64,000 bases of DNA from Aureibacter tunicatorum. GTDB taxonomy: Bacteria > Bacteroidota > Bacteroidia > Cytophagales > Cyclobacteriaceae. Below the pieces are notes generated by a model. That model worked only from the letters and a program-made list of their open reading frames with translations. It had not been told where the DNA came from and did no database searches. Made by a program: the position numbers and the translations under genes. Where the stretch lies: assembly GCF_036492635.1 (NCBI RefSeq), contig NZ_AP025305.1, positions 186,001 to 250,000 on the forward strand, written 5' to 3'. Below, piece by piece: positions 27,304 to 36,174 of the stretch (its first letter is position 1; each line of letters starts with the position of its first letter).

Positions 27304-28521
27304 TTGAATCTTCCATTTTTTATTGCTAAGAGATATTTTAAGTCCAAAAAGCAAAAGAACTTCATCAGTATCATCAGCAATATTTCGATGATAGGAGTTG
27401 CTATCGGGACGATGGCGCTTGTTGTTGTGCTTTCTGTTTATAATGGATTGGGAAGTTTGATTAGAAGCTTTTACAATAGTTTCGATCCGCAACTTTTGGT
27501 GGAAGCTAAAAAAGGGAAGACTTTTGAAGTGGATAGTTCTTTTATCGCCGAGATCAAATCCGTGCCAGGAATCGCTTCCGTCAGCGAAGTGATAGAGGAC
27601 AATGCGTATGCCAGATACAAGAAAGCCGAGATGGTGGTGAAAGTAAAAGGCGTAAGTCCGGAGTACAAAGAACAAAGCGGTATTGGTGAGCAGATAAACC
27701 TTGGCACGTTCAAGTATAGAGAGAAGCAAAGAAATTATGCTTTGATAGGTGCTGAAGTGCAATATGCTCTATCGGTAAATGTCAATAATGACTTCTATCC
27801 CCTTCAGATTTATTATCCAAAGAGAAAAGCGAAGGCTAGCCTTGACCCTCGCAAAATGTTTAACAACAAAAGCATATTGCCTTCGGGGGTTTTTACTGTC
27901 GATAGGAAGCTGGATTATATAATAGTGCCTTTGAGTTTTGCTCAAGGTTTGACTGGTTATGGCAATGAGCGAACCAGTCTTGAAATTATGTTAGAGAGCG
28001 ATGCCAGAGTAAGCAAAGTGCAGAATGAGCTGAAAAAGTTGCTTGGAGATAAATTTGAAGTATTGAATCGGGATGAGCAGCAAGCTACTTTGTTAAAAGT
28101 ATTGCGTATCGAGCGTTTGTTTTTAATTGTAGCGTTAAGCTTTATTATTGCGGTGGCTTCCTTTAATATATTTTTCTCGCTTAGTATGCTTGCCATCGAA
28201 AAGAAAAAAGACATTTCGGTTATGTATGCAATGGGAGCCTCGGATCATTTGATTCGTCGTATTTTCTTAAATGAAGGCTTGATAATTGCCATTACAGGAG
28301 CCTTGCTGGGCGTGTTTACAGGATTGGGAATTTGCTTGTTGCAAGCCGAGTTTGGTCTTGTGAAAATGGGCTTCCAAGGAAATGTCCTCATCCCCTACCC
28401 TGTTAAAATTATTTGGACGGATTTGTTAGTTACTGGAGCTGTTGTTATTGTGATCACATTGCTTGCTTCGCTAAGGCCTGCTCAGATCGCCTCTAGATAT
28501 AATAACAATAGCATGTTATAG
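27304..28521 (+). CDS. LolC/E-type ABC transporter permease (FtsX family), TTG start
   Basis: The 405-residue protein has a first membrane helix at about residues 23-48 (ISMIGVAIGTMALVVVLSVY), a periplasmic domain of about 220 residues and three C-terminal helices. These are the layout and MacB/FtsX motifs of lipoprotein-releasing permeases, which with LolD move lipoproteins from the inner membrane towards the outer membrane. The start must be TTG at 27304: an in-frame TAA lies at 27289-27291, no ATG or GTG falls between, and the family begins NLPFFIAKRYF right after the initiator. The next methionine, in the first helix, would remove conserved sequence. No LolD or second permease is next to it; Bacteroidota often have a single LolF-like permease that dimerises. 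Confidence 0.85.
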   Translation: MNLPFFIAKRYFKSKKQKNFISIISNISMIGVAIGTMALVVVLSVYNGLGSLIRSFYNSFDPQLLVEAKKGKTFEVDSSFIAEIKSVPGIASVSEVIEDNAYARYKKAEMVVKVKGVSPEYKEQSGIGEQINLGTFKYREKQRNYALIGAEVQYALSVNVNNDFYPLQIYYPKRKAKASLDPRKMFNNKSILPSGVFTVDRKLDYIIVPLSFAQGLTGYGNERTSLEIMLESDARVSKVQNELKKLLGDKFEVLNRDEQQATLLKVLRIERLFLIVALSFIIAVASFNIFFSLSMLAIEKKKDISVMYAMGASDHLIRRIFLNEGLIIAITGALLGVFTGLGICLLQAEFGLVKMGFQGNVLIPYPVKIIWTDLLVTGAVVIVITLLASLRPAQIASRYNNNSML

Positions 28522-28541
28522 CAAGCCTGAAACTTAATTCT

Positions 28542-29017
28542 ATGATTTCTGTAGGAGATTATATTAAACTCTGTAGCAATAAATTTCGAGAGTTATTTTC
28601 AAAGAATGATGAATGGACTGAAGAAATGTTTTTAGAGCAGTTCAATCATGTTACTCTATGGTTTGAAAGTTTAAACTGCCGAGGAGAGTACGCCAAAAGT
28701 ATCTTTGATTCTTCTGTGTCTAAAGTTATTGATATTGAACATGATGAAAATGGAGCTCCAATTTTTGTGAAAACGACACTATTTTGGATTGATTTTCAAT
28801 ATGCATTCAAAACAAAGAAATAGAAATTATACAGTCCTCATCAGAAGAATTATATGAATATACTGAAGATAAAGAGATAGTTTCTGATTTAGAGTTTTTT
28901 GAGAAAGGGTATAATGACGAACTCTTTGATATTCTGGAGAGAGAAAATAATAAAAGAGATACTTATAAAAGGGGCTTTTATTTGATGAGAAGTTCAAATA
29001 AATGGAGTATTGTATAG
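28542..29017 (+). pseudogene. Unknown-function gene split by a frameshift
   Basis: From the ATG at 28542 the frame runs 93 residues to a TAG at 28821. From there a second frame, shifted by -1, continues without a start codon and reads coherent, charged protein to a TAG at 29015 (beginning NKEIEIIQSSSEELYEYTED and ending SSNKWSIV). The second frame is closed by a TGA near 28789, so it cannot be an independent gene with an ATG. The join falls in the A-rich run at 28809-28820, where a single-base deletion would explain it. The restored product would be about 157 residues, soluble and acidic. I do not recognise the family. It could be a decaying gene, a sequencing error or, less likely, programmed frameshifting; no perfect slippery heptamer is in frame. 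Confidence 0.65.
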
Positions 29018-29044
29018 CGTTTCATTAGTATATTTAAAGTAAAA

Positions 29045-29419
29045 ATGGCTTTATTTATTGATACAGATTTATGCACAAACATGGGAGCTTGTGAACCTGA
29101 ATGTCCACACACTGCCATATATGATGTAGGAGAATATTGGAAATTTTCTGATGGAACCAGTTTGAGTGGGCAAGTTAAAAACTTAAATGGTGAAGTTATT
29201 GATGCGGATGTTATAAATAAGCCTTTATCTGATGAGAGTTATTTTATAGTTGCTGATAAGTGTACAAATTGTATTGGAGAATATGATGAACCACAGTGCG
29301 CGGCAGTCTGTGCTACAGATGCTCCTACTTTAATTACAGGCTTGGAAGAAGAAGACAAATCTAGACTAATAAAAAAGAAAGAATGGTTAACAGAAGAGCA
29401 ATATAATTTAGATTTATAA
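29045..29419 (+). CDS. Ferredoxin-like protein with altered cluster-binding site
   Basis: The 124-residue protein follows the long two-cluster ferredoxin common in Bacteroidota: a first cysteine motif, a spacer with DGTSLSG and a second motif CTNCIGEYDEPQCAAVC. Motif two is complete (C73, C76, C85, C89). Motif one reads C10-TN-M13-GA-C16-EPE-C20-P: the cysteine expected at 13 is methionine. In Alvin-type ferredoxins cluster I uses the first three cysteines of motif one plus the last of motif two, so it has only three ligands here, as in [3Fe-4S] sites; cluster II keeps all four. The CPVDC-type sequence after the last cysteine is also changed, to CATDAP. It is an electron carrier or a diverged paralogue, next to a frameshifted gene in low-GC DNA. 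Confidence 0.82.
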   Translation: MALFIDTDLCTNMGACEPECPHTAIYDVGEYWKFSDGTSLSGQVKNLNGEVIDADVINKPLSDESYFIVADKCTNCIGEYDEPQCAAVCATDAPTLITGLEEEDKSRLIKKKEWLTEEQYNLDL

Positions 29420-29437
29420 AACAGTTTAAAAACAAAA

Positions 29438-29463
29438 AAGCTGTCGATTCTTAGAGACAGCTT
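29438..29463. terminator. Intrinsic terminator between ferredoxin and lspA
   Basis: AAGCTGTC (29438-29445) pairs with GACAGCTT (29456-29463), with a 10-base loop and A/T runs outside. It serves the convergent ferredoxin and lspA genes. Confidence 0.8.
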
Positions 29464-29492
29464 CTATATTTTTTAAATATTTCTTTTTCAGT

Positions 29493-30104
29493 TTAAGAAA
29501 TAATATCCTCAGGGTGCGAGTCATGATGAAGTTCTCCGGTTTCCTTGAAGAACCTTTTTTGGAAGATGATGATGATGGCTACGCCGATAAAAATCGAAGC
29601 ATCCGCAACATTGAATATTGGCCATAGTGCCATATATCCACCTCCAAGCCATTCAGGAAGGTATCCCTCCCAGATGTCAACGTAAAACATGTCGACTACC
29701 TGCCCATGAAACCATGGCGAAGGCGCGTTATAAGGAGCATTATTCAAAAACACGCCGTAAAAAATACTATCTACAACATTGCCAATTGCACCTCCCAAAA
29801 TCAAGGCAATGCACCAGAGCAATCCTCTGCTGACGTTTTTCTTTGCCAGATAATATAAATAATAAGCAATACCTCCTGTGGCGAATAATCTGAATGTCGT
29901 CAAGAATAGTTTTCCGTAATCAGAACCCAACTCCATACCAAATGCCATTCCCGGATTTAGTGTATAATGCAGTTTGAACCAATCACCCAATACTTGGATT
30001 TCGCCTGCCGAACCCATTGGCATATAAAAATGGACCAAAAGTTTTACTATTTGATCAATAACAATGACCGCCAGAGCTGCCAAGTAATATTTTGCGTATT
30101 TCAT
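29493..30104 (-). CDS. lspA: Lipoprotein signal peptidase (signal peptidase II)
   Basis: The 203-residue inner-membrane protein has four hydrophobic helices and the conserved LspA boxes: DQIVKLLV in helix one, LNPGMAFG, GGAIGNVVDS with the first catalytic aspartate, and FNVADASI with the second. It cleaves signal peptides of lipidated prolipoproteins before the modified cysteine. A loop of about 40 residues between the two catalytic boxes (NAPSPWFHGQVVDMFYV...WLGG) is longer than in E. coli but typical of Bacteroidota LspA. The gene lies downstream of ileS on the same strand, as in many bacteria, but a terminator-like hairpin at 30171 separates them. Its substrates would include the many lipoproteins in this window. 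Confidence 0.95.
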   Translation of the reverse strand: MKYAKYYLAALAVIVIDQIVKLLVHFYMPMGSAGEIQVLGDWFKLHYTLNPGMAFGMELGSDYGKLFLTTFRLFATGGIAYYLYYLAKKNVSRGLLWCIALILGGAIGNVVDSIFYGVFLNNAPYNAPSPWFHGQVVDMFYVDIWEGYLPEWLGGGYMALWPIFNVADASIFIGVAIIIIFQKRFFKETGELHHDSHPEDIIS

Positions 30105-30170
30105 ATGATCTGAATTTGCTCACAGAGTATTAGTTCTGCGATGAAATTTTAAGATAAATCAAAAATTAAA

Positions 30171-30200
30171 ACAGGGAAAGAGCAAAGCATCTTTCCCTGT
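30171..30200 (-). terminator. Terminator after ileS
   Basis: ACAGGGAAAG at 30171-30180 and CTTTCCCTGT at 30191-30200 form a perfect 10-bp stem with a 10-base loop. Read leftward it is followed by TTTTAATTTTTG, a plausible terminator of ileS ahead of lspA. Confidence 0.75.
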
Positions 30201-30211
30201 GATAAAATCTA

Positions 30212-33200
30212 TTAAGAGTTTATGCTTACTTGAAGTATTACTCCGTCTATATCCATTTCTGTTCCGTTGTCTACTTTTTCAGTAAACTCAAGGCTTAGAG
30301 CTTGAACTTCCTCGCAGATATAATCTCTGTTCGTATTCAATGCGTTTTCAGCAAACTCATTGCCTTTTTCGATTCTGATGTTAATTTTGTCTTGCACTTC
30401 AAGACCGCTGTCTTTACGAAGGTTTTGAATTCTGTTTACAAAATCTCTAGCAAGACCTTCAGCTTTTAGTTCGTCAGTTAAATTGATATCCAAAGCAACT
30501 GTAACCCCATTCTCTGAAGCAACTGACCAACCAGGAATATCTTGAGATTGGATAACTACATCTTCGATAAGAAGTTTGATTTCATCTCCTCCTTCCAGAG
30601 TGATATCCAGGTGACCTTCTTTTTCAATCGCTGCAATCTCGTCTTTTCCAAATCCATTGACAACCTTTACGATTGCTTTCATCTTAGGCCCGTAAGCTTT
30701 ACCTAATGTCTTGAAGTTAGGTTTGATACTCTTCACCAAGATTCCTGATGTATCATCGATGAACTCAACATCTTTGATATTCACTTCCGTCTTGATGATA
30801 TCTTCAACCGCTTGTATCTGATGCTTAAACTCTTCGTTTAGCACCGGGATAAGGATTTTTTGAAGAGGTTGGCGTACTTTAAGTCTGTCTTTCTTACGCA
30901 ATGAGTGAACTAATGAACTAACTGTTTGAGCTAATTCTTGTCTGTGCTCGAGCTCTTTGTTGATAGAACCTTCAGTTACTTTAGGGAATTTAGCCAAGTG
31001 CACTGACAGATTCTTTTCTCTTCCAGATACAGCGTTAAGATCTCTGTAAAGCTTATCCATATAGAATGGAGCTATTGGAGAACCTAGTTTAGCTATAGTC
31101 TCTAAACAAGTGTAAAGCGTCTGATACGCAGCTTTTTTGTCATCATTATATTCACCTTTCCAGAAACGCTTTCTGTTAAGACGAACATACCAGTTGCTTA
31201 ATTGATCGGAAACGAATCCTTGAATCAAACGGGCAGCTCTTGTCGGCTCGTAAGTGCTGTAAGCTTCGTCAACTTCAATCTTTAAGCTGTTAAGCTTAGA
31301 AAGAATCCATTGGTCGCTTTCAGGTCTGTCTTTCAAAGGAATCTCTTCGCCTTCATAAGTAAACCCATCAAGGTTTGCGTAAAGCGCGAAGAAAGAATAT
31401 GTATTTTGAAGTGTTCCGAATAGTTTTCTTTGAACTTCAGCCACGCCTTCTATATCAAATTTTAAGTTGTCCCAAGGGTTAGCGTTCGAGATCATGTACC
31501 ATCTCGTAGCGTCAGGACCAAATTTCTGCAATGTTTCAAATGGATCAACACCATTGCCTAATCTCTTAGACATCTTGTTCCCATTCTTATCAAGCACAAG
31601 TCCGTTAGCGATTACATTTTTAAATGCTACAGAGTCGAACAACATTACCGCTATCGCATGCAAAGTAAAGAACCAACCTCTAGTCTGGTCTACACCTTCA
31701 GCGATGAAGTCAGCAGGATAGTTTTCTCCGAAGATTTCCTGATTCTCAAACGGGAAGTGCCATTGAGCGTAAGGCATAGCGCCCGAGTCAAACCAAACGT
31801 CAATAAGGTCTGTCTCGCGAGTCATTTTTTGACCTGATGGAGAAACTAAATAAATATCATCAACATATGGTCTGTGCAGGTCAAAATCTTCACCGATTTG
31901 ATCTGTCATGAAACCTGCTTCGATAGCTTTCGCTACTTCGTCTTTAAGTTCTTGAAGCGAGCCAATGCAGATCTCCTCTTTGCCATCTTCTGTTCTCCAG
32001 ATTGGAAGCGGAGTACCCCAATATCTTGAACGGCTTAAGTTCCAGTCAACCAAGTTTTCAAGCCAGTTGCCAAATCTACCTTGTCCGGTAGAAGCAGGCT
32101 TCCAGTTGATCGTCTTGTTAAGCTCGATTAATTTATCTTTATATTCAGTCGTACGAATGAACCAAGAAGAAAGAGGATAGTAAAGCACCGGCTTGTCAGT
32201 TCTCCAACAGTGAGGATAACTGTGCTCATACTTCTCTACTCTGAATGCCTTATTTTCTTCTTTCAATTTGATAGAAATAAGAACATCTGTAGACTTGTAA
32301 TTCGGATCAGACTCGTCATGACCTTCGTAATTTTTCACATACATGCCAGCGAAATCAGTGATTTCTTTCACCAATCTACCTTGTCTGTCTACGATAGGAG
32401 CCTCATCTCCATTTTCATCCAATATGGTGATGCCAGGGATGTTGTTTTGCACACACACCTGAAAGTCATCCGCACCAAATGTCTTGGCGATATGAACAAT
32501 ACCAGTACCATCCTCGGTAGAAACATAATCCGCATGAACTACTGTAAACGCAGGAGCTTCCAAAGGAATGTATGGCATTAATTGCTCGTAAGATTGACCG
32601 ATTAATGTGTCGCCTTTGAATTCTTCGATGATTTCAAACGGAATCAGTTTATCGCCAGCTTTATAATCTTCAATTTTAAGATCTTCAGCTTTTTTATTGA
32701 AGTAAGAACCAATTCTATCTTTAGCCAATATTACGTTTATCGGCTCGTGAGTATATTGGTTGAATGTTTTTACTTTAGCGTAAGTGATGCTTCTGTTGAT
32801 AGCCAAAGCTGAATTGGCAGGCAAAGTCCAAGGAGTTGTCGTCCAAGCGATGAAATAATCGTTCTCAGTGCCTTTGACTTTAAATTGCGCTGTGATTGAA
32901 GTGTCTTTCACGTCTCTGTAGCAACCCGGTTGGTTAAGCTCGTGAGAACTTAATCCTGTGCCTGCTGCCGGAGAGTAAGGCTGGATAGTGTATCCTTTGT
33001 ACAATAATCCTTTTTCATAGAAAAGCTTGATCAAGTGCCAAAGCGTTTCCATATAATCCCTGTCAAATGTGATATATGGATTGTCAAGATCTACCCAATA
33101 GCCCATTTTTTCAGTCAAGTCATCCCACTTGCTCTTGAACTTCATAACAGACTCTCGGCATTTGGCATTGTACTCTTCCACAGAGATTTTTTTGCCAATA

Positions 33201-33517
33201 TCTTCTTTAGTGATGCCTAGTTCTTTTTCTACTTGAAGCTCAACAGGCAGACCATGAGTATCCCATCCACCTTTTCTTTTTACTTGGAATCCTTTTAATG
33301 TCTTATAACGACAAAAAATATCCTTCACCGTACGCGCCATTACGTGGTGAATTCCCGGCACTCCATTCGCAGATGGAGGACCTTCAAAAAAAGTAAATGT
33401 AGGATTTCCTTCTCTAGTCTCAACGGACTTTTGGAAAACTTCATTTTCTTTCCAAAAAGACAGCACTTCTTCGGCTATCTGAGCATAGTTAACTTGCTTA
33501 TATTCGTTGTATTTCAT
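30212..33517 (-). CDS. ileS: Isoleucyl-tRNA synthetase, type 2, with GxHH signature
   Basis: The 1101-residue enzyme charges tRNA-Ile with isoleucine. Visible landmarks are the ATP-site region FFEGPPSANGVPGIHHV at residues 43-59, the CP1 editing domain (AWTTTPWTLPANSA), the aminoacyl-site WFDSGAMPYAQ and NKMSKRLGNG (KMSKS class motif). A long C-terminal region of the eukaryote-like kind lacks the zinc-finger end of type 1 enzymes. The signature at residues 55-58 is G-I-H-H where most class I synthetases have H-x-G-H: the first and third residues are exchanged. That swap is known in a subset of type 2 IleRS and is linked to very high mupirocin resistance. It is the only ileS seen here. A terminator-like hairpin sits in its leader. 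Confidence 0.96.
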   Translation of the reverse strand: MKYNEYKQVNYAQIAEEVLSFWKENEVFQKSVETREGNPTFTFFEGPPSANGVPGIHHVMARTVKDIFCRYKTLKGFQVKRKGGWDTHGLPVELQVEKELGITKEDIGKKISVEEYNAKCRESVMKFKSKWDDLTEKMGYWVDLDNPYITFDRDYMETLWHLIKLFYEKGLLYKGYTIQPYSPAAGTGLSSHELNQPGCYRDVKDTSITAQFKVKGTENDYFIAWTTTPWTLPANSALAINRSITYAKVKTFNQYTHEPINVILAKDRIGSYFNKKAEDLKIEDYKAGDKLIPFEIIEEFKGDTLIGQSYEQLMPYIPLEAPAFTVVHADYVSTEDGTGIVHIAKTFGADDFQVCVQNNIPGITILDENGDEAPIVDRQGRLVKEITDFAGMYVKNYEGHDESDPNYKSTDVLISIKLKEENKAFRVEKYEHSYPHCWRTDKPVLYYPLSSWFIRTTEYKDKLIELNKTINWKPASTGQGRFGNWLENLVDWNLSRSRYWGTPLPIWRTEDGKEEICIGSLQELKDEVAKAIEAGFMTDQIGEDFDLHRPYVDDIYLVSPSGQKMTRETDLIDVWFDSGAMPYAQWHFPFENQEIFGENYPADFIAEGVDQTRGWFFTLHAIAVMLFDSVAFKNVIANGLVLDKNGNKMSKRLGNGVDPFETLQKFGPDATRWYMISNANPWDNLKFDIEGVAEVQRKLFGTLQNTYSFFALYANLDGFTYEGEEIPLKDRPESDQWILSKLNSLKIEVDEAYSTYEPTRAARLIQGFVSDQLSNWYVRLNRKRFWKGEYNDDKKAAYQTLYTCLETIAKLGSPIAPFYMDKLYRDLNAVSGREKNLSVHLAKFPKVTEGSINKELEHRQELAQTVSSLVHSLRKKDRLKVRQPLQKILIPVLNEEFKHQIQAVEDIIKTEVNIKDVEFIDDTSGILVKSIKPNFKTLGKAYGPKMKAIVKVVNGFGKDEIAAIEKEGHLDITLEGGDEIKLLIEDVVIQSQDIPGWSVASENGVTVALDINLTDELKAEGLARDFVNRIQNLRKDSGLEVQDKINIRIEKGNEFAENALNTNRDYICEEVQALSLEFTEKVDNGTEMDIDGVILQVSINS

Positions 33518-33544
33518 CGGACTATTGTAATCATGCTAAATGAA

Positions 33545-33565
33545 AAAGAGCTGCGAGAGCTCTTT
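33545..33565 (-). promoter_or_regulatory. Terminator-like hairpin in ileS leader (possible attenuator)
   Basis: On the minus strand AAAGAGCT pairs perfectly with AGCTCTTT across a 5-base loop and is followed by further Ts, 27 bases before the ileS start. A 12-codon frame starting at 33602 ends on the left edge of the hairpin; it has one Ile codon and no visible ribosome site. Confidence 0.4.
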
Positions 33566-33604
33566 AACTGCTAAATTTAGTGAATTTTTTCACGATAAGC
33601 ATCT

Positions 33605-33612
33605 CAAAACTA
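33605..33612 (-). promoter_or_regulatory. Candidate -7 box (TAGTTTTG) for ileS
   Basis: The minus strand from 33612 to 33605 is TAGTTTTG, an exact TAnnTTTG match, predicting a leader of about 80 bases that contains the hairpin at 33545. No clear -33 element. Confidence 0.45.
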
Positions 33613-33720
33613 AGCATTCTTGAACTATAATGTTATGATAATCTATTCCATTGCATCAAAATGTAGTTTAGCGAGTTGAAATTGTTTGAAATGAGTGGAT
33701 GCCATTTTGCATATAAATAA

Positions 33721-33757
33721 AAAAGCTTGATTGCAGTTGGTTGCAAATCAAGCTTTT
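33721..33757 (-). terminator. Strong terminator of the RND transporter gene
   Basis: A stem of 15 bp with one bulged base (33721-33735 with 33742-33757) is followed on the minus strand by TTTTTTATTTAT. It ends the leftward RND gene before the ileS promoter. Confidence 0.85.
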
Positions 33758-33780
33758 GAATTAAATAGTATGTTTAATAT

Positions 33781-36174
33781 TTAGCTCAGTCCAAGTCTTC
33801 TTAAATCAATTTCCTCATCTTCATCCTCATGATAAAAGTCCTCGTAATGTTCGATTAGACCGTCTCCTTTTTTGCGCTTTCCTTTGTCAAATACCATTAA
33901 TAGCGCAGGCAATAGAATAAGGTTCGTGAACATAGCAATCATCAAAGTAATGGAAGTGAGTATGCCTAGCGCTTTCGTTCCTCCAAATTGGGAAAATGAA
34001 AAGATCACAAATCCAAAGAATAGAACAATGGAAGTGTAGATCATGCTCATTCCGGTTTCTTTTAAAGACTTTGATATTGCCAAAGGCACAAAGAAATTAT
34101 TGGCGAAAAGCTCTTGCCTGTATTTTGCCAAAAAGTGAATAGAGTCATCTACTGCGATGCCAAAGGTAATACTGAAGATAAGAGCAGTGCTTGGCTTGAG
34201 CGAAATTCCAAAATATCCCATGATTCCTGCCGTGATAAGCAGCGGAAGAATATTTGGGATCAATGAAATGATGATGATTCTTACTCTGCCAAATAAAGCG
34301 GCCATGATAAAGGCAATCAACACAAAAGCTAAAGCCATGCTCTTTTTCAAGTTGTTGATCAAGAAGTCATTTCCTTTTACAAATAGCAAAGTAGTTCCAG
34401 TAGGCTTGACTGTAATTTTTGAATTTCCAAATATAGAGTCGATTTCAGGCTGTACTTTATCGGAAAGCAATTCGCCAAGCTTATGGGAACCCACATCCGC
34501 CACCATGCAAGAAATACGCATCTTTTGGCCTGTGGAGTCCACAAAAGAATTTAATAATCCGCTTTGGTCTTCGTCTTGGTTGGATAAGTATCTTAAGATA
34601 AAGTTTTTGTCTCTGCTGTTGGGAAGCTTGTAATAGTTTGGATTACCATTGTAAAAGGCTTGCGAGGAGGCTTTCACGAATGAAATGATGGATACCGGTT
34701 GCGAGATAATATGCTCATTGGCTAAGGCTTCTTCAAACTTATTCACTTTTTTCATGGTGGACAAGCTCATTACTCCTTTTGGTTTGCCTGTGTCAACTAC
34801 AAATTGCAAAGGCATCACGCCGCCAAAGTTGTTTTCGAAAAATCTCAAGTCAGTCATGATCTTGCTATCTTCAGGAATATCGTCAACCATATAGGAGATA
34901 GCATTCATCTTGCTCATGCCGTAAATTGAGACTACAGCGATGATTCCTGATACTGTGAAAATTATGATCGGATGGCGATGGACAGTTATATCCAGCATAT
35001 TCACCATCTTTTGAGTGAATTTAGAATTAAGATGGTTCAGCCTTTTGCCATTTGGTGGCGGCAGGTAGCTGAATACCGCAGGAATAAAAATAATACTAAC
35101 AAAAAATGTAGCGAGAATATTGATTCCTGCAACGATACCAAATTCTTTAAGTATGCCAATATTAGTGGTTGTCAATACCAAAAATCCTATGGCTGTGGTA
35201 ACATTTGTAATCAGCGTAACGACTCCGATTTTGCGGATGACTAGGCTTAAAGCACGAATTTTATTGCCATGTCTGGAGATCTCCTGATGGTATTTGTTAA
35301 GCAGGTAAATACTGTTTGGAATACCTATGACGACAATAATAGGCGGTATCAAGCCCGTTAGCATGGTGATTTTGTACCCCAATATGCCTAATGTGCCCGT
35401 GCTCCAGATAACGATGATGCCAATCAAGATAATAGGGACTAGCACAGCGTCCCATGACCTGAAGAATACCCATAGAATCAAGGCCGTAACGGCTAGCGAA
35501 AGCACTAAGAACATTTGTAGCTCTGCCTTCATTTTTGTTGATAACGTGGCTCTGATATAAGGCAAACCAGCGTAATGAAGCTCTATGCCTGTATGCTCTT
35601 GGAATTGATCTCCGGCTCTTTGGATATCATCCATCAATTGAAATCTCTTGTTGGAATCAAGATAGTTTTTGTTGATGGAGATCAGCAATAAAGTAGCGTT
35701 GGTCTTTTCATTGATGATTTGCCCGGCGTAGAATTTTTGCTCTTTAGCTACTTGAATGAGGCTGTCCAGTTGATGCTGGTTATCAGGGAAGGGCTTGAAG
35801 ATAGGCACCAAATCGAATTTTTTCTTTTCAGTGTCCTTTACGATCTTCACAGCCTTGGGCAGTGAAAGCACGTCGTTTACTCCTTCTATTCTGCTGATTT
35901 CCTGACTTAGGTAGTTCAGGTTTTTAAAATCATCATATTCGTAAACTTTAGGATTATTAAGCCCGATGGCTAGTATGTTCCCGTCCTCACCAAACGTTTC
36001 TTTGAATTGGTCAAAAAAAACCATTTCGGCATCGTCTTTAGGCACGATACCTCCATATTCGTAGCTCATCTCAACAGTTCTGGCATTATAGCCCATAAAA
36101 ACTGTTATAATTCCAATAATTCCAATGAGCGCTATTCTGTTTTTTAGTACAAAATGTGCAAATTTAGTCCACAT
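33781..36174 (-). CDS. RND/MMPL-family transporter
   Basis: The 797-residue inner-membrane protein has the duplicated RND plan: a single N-terminal helix, a periplasmic domain of about 180 residues, five helices (IILIGIIVIWSTGTLGILGY and GIPNSIYLLNKYHQEI), a second single helix near 390, a second periplasmic domain and five more helices with TFGIAVDDSIHFLAKYRQEL. The paired G-x-x-x-D/N...H/N...KY motifs are typical of MMPL/HAE-3 members and sterol-sensing-like domains. Such proteins export lipids or hydrophobic compounds using the proton gradient; the substrate is not predictable. The end is acidic (EDEDEEIDL). It stands alone, with no membrane-fusion protein or outer-membrane channel beside it. 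Confidence 0.88.
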   Translation of the reverse strand: MWTKFAHFVLKNRIALIGIIGIITVFMGYNARTVEMSYEYGGIVPKDDAEMVFFDQFKETFGEDGNILAIGLNNPKVYEYDDFKNLNYLSQEISRIEGVNDVLSLPKAVKIVKDTEKKKFDLVPIFKPFPDNQHQLDSLIQVAKEQKFYAGQIINEKTNATLLLISINKNYLDSNKRFQLMDDIQRAGDQFQEHTGIELHYAGLPYIRATLSTKMKAELQMFLVLSLAVTALILWVFFRSWDAVLVPIILIGIIVIWSTGTLGILGYKITMLTGLIPPIIVVIGIPNSIYLLNKYHQEISRHGNKIRALSLVIRKIGVVTLITNVTTAIGFLVLTTTNIGILKEFGIVAGINILATFFVSIIFIPAVFSYLPPPNGKRLNHLNSKFTQKMVNMLDITVHRHPIIIFTVSGIIAVVSIYGMSKMNAISYMVDDIPEDSKIMTDLRFFENNFGGVMPLQFVVDTGKPKGVMSLSTMKKVNKFEEALANEHIISQPVSIISFVKASSQAFYNGNPNYYKLPNSRDKNFILRYLSNQDEDQSGLLNSFVDSTGQKMRISCMVADVGSHKLGELLSDKVQPEIDSIFGNSKITVKPTGTTLLFVKGNDFLINNLKKSMALAFVLIAFIMAALFGRVRIIIISLIPNILPLLITAGIMGYFGISLKPSTALIFSITFGIAVDDSIHFLAKYRQELFANNFFVPLAISKSLKETGMSMIYTSIVLFFGFVIFSFSQFGGTKALGILTSITLMIAMFTNLILLPALLMVFDKGKRKKGDGLIEHYEDFYHEDEDEEIDLRRLGLS

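Noticed and set aside
28809..28823. Programmed -1 frameshift site in the split gene
   Set aside because: The A-rich run does not form a correct X XXY YYZ heptamer in the first frame and no pseudoknot is obvious; an indel is simpler.
33564..33602. 12-codon leader peptide ahead of ileS as an Ile sensor
   Set aside because: Only one Ile codon and no ribosome site, and the frame may begin at the transcript end. Kept only as a note to the hairpin.
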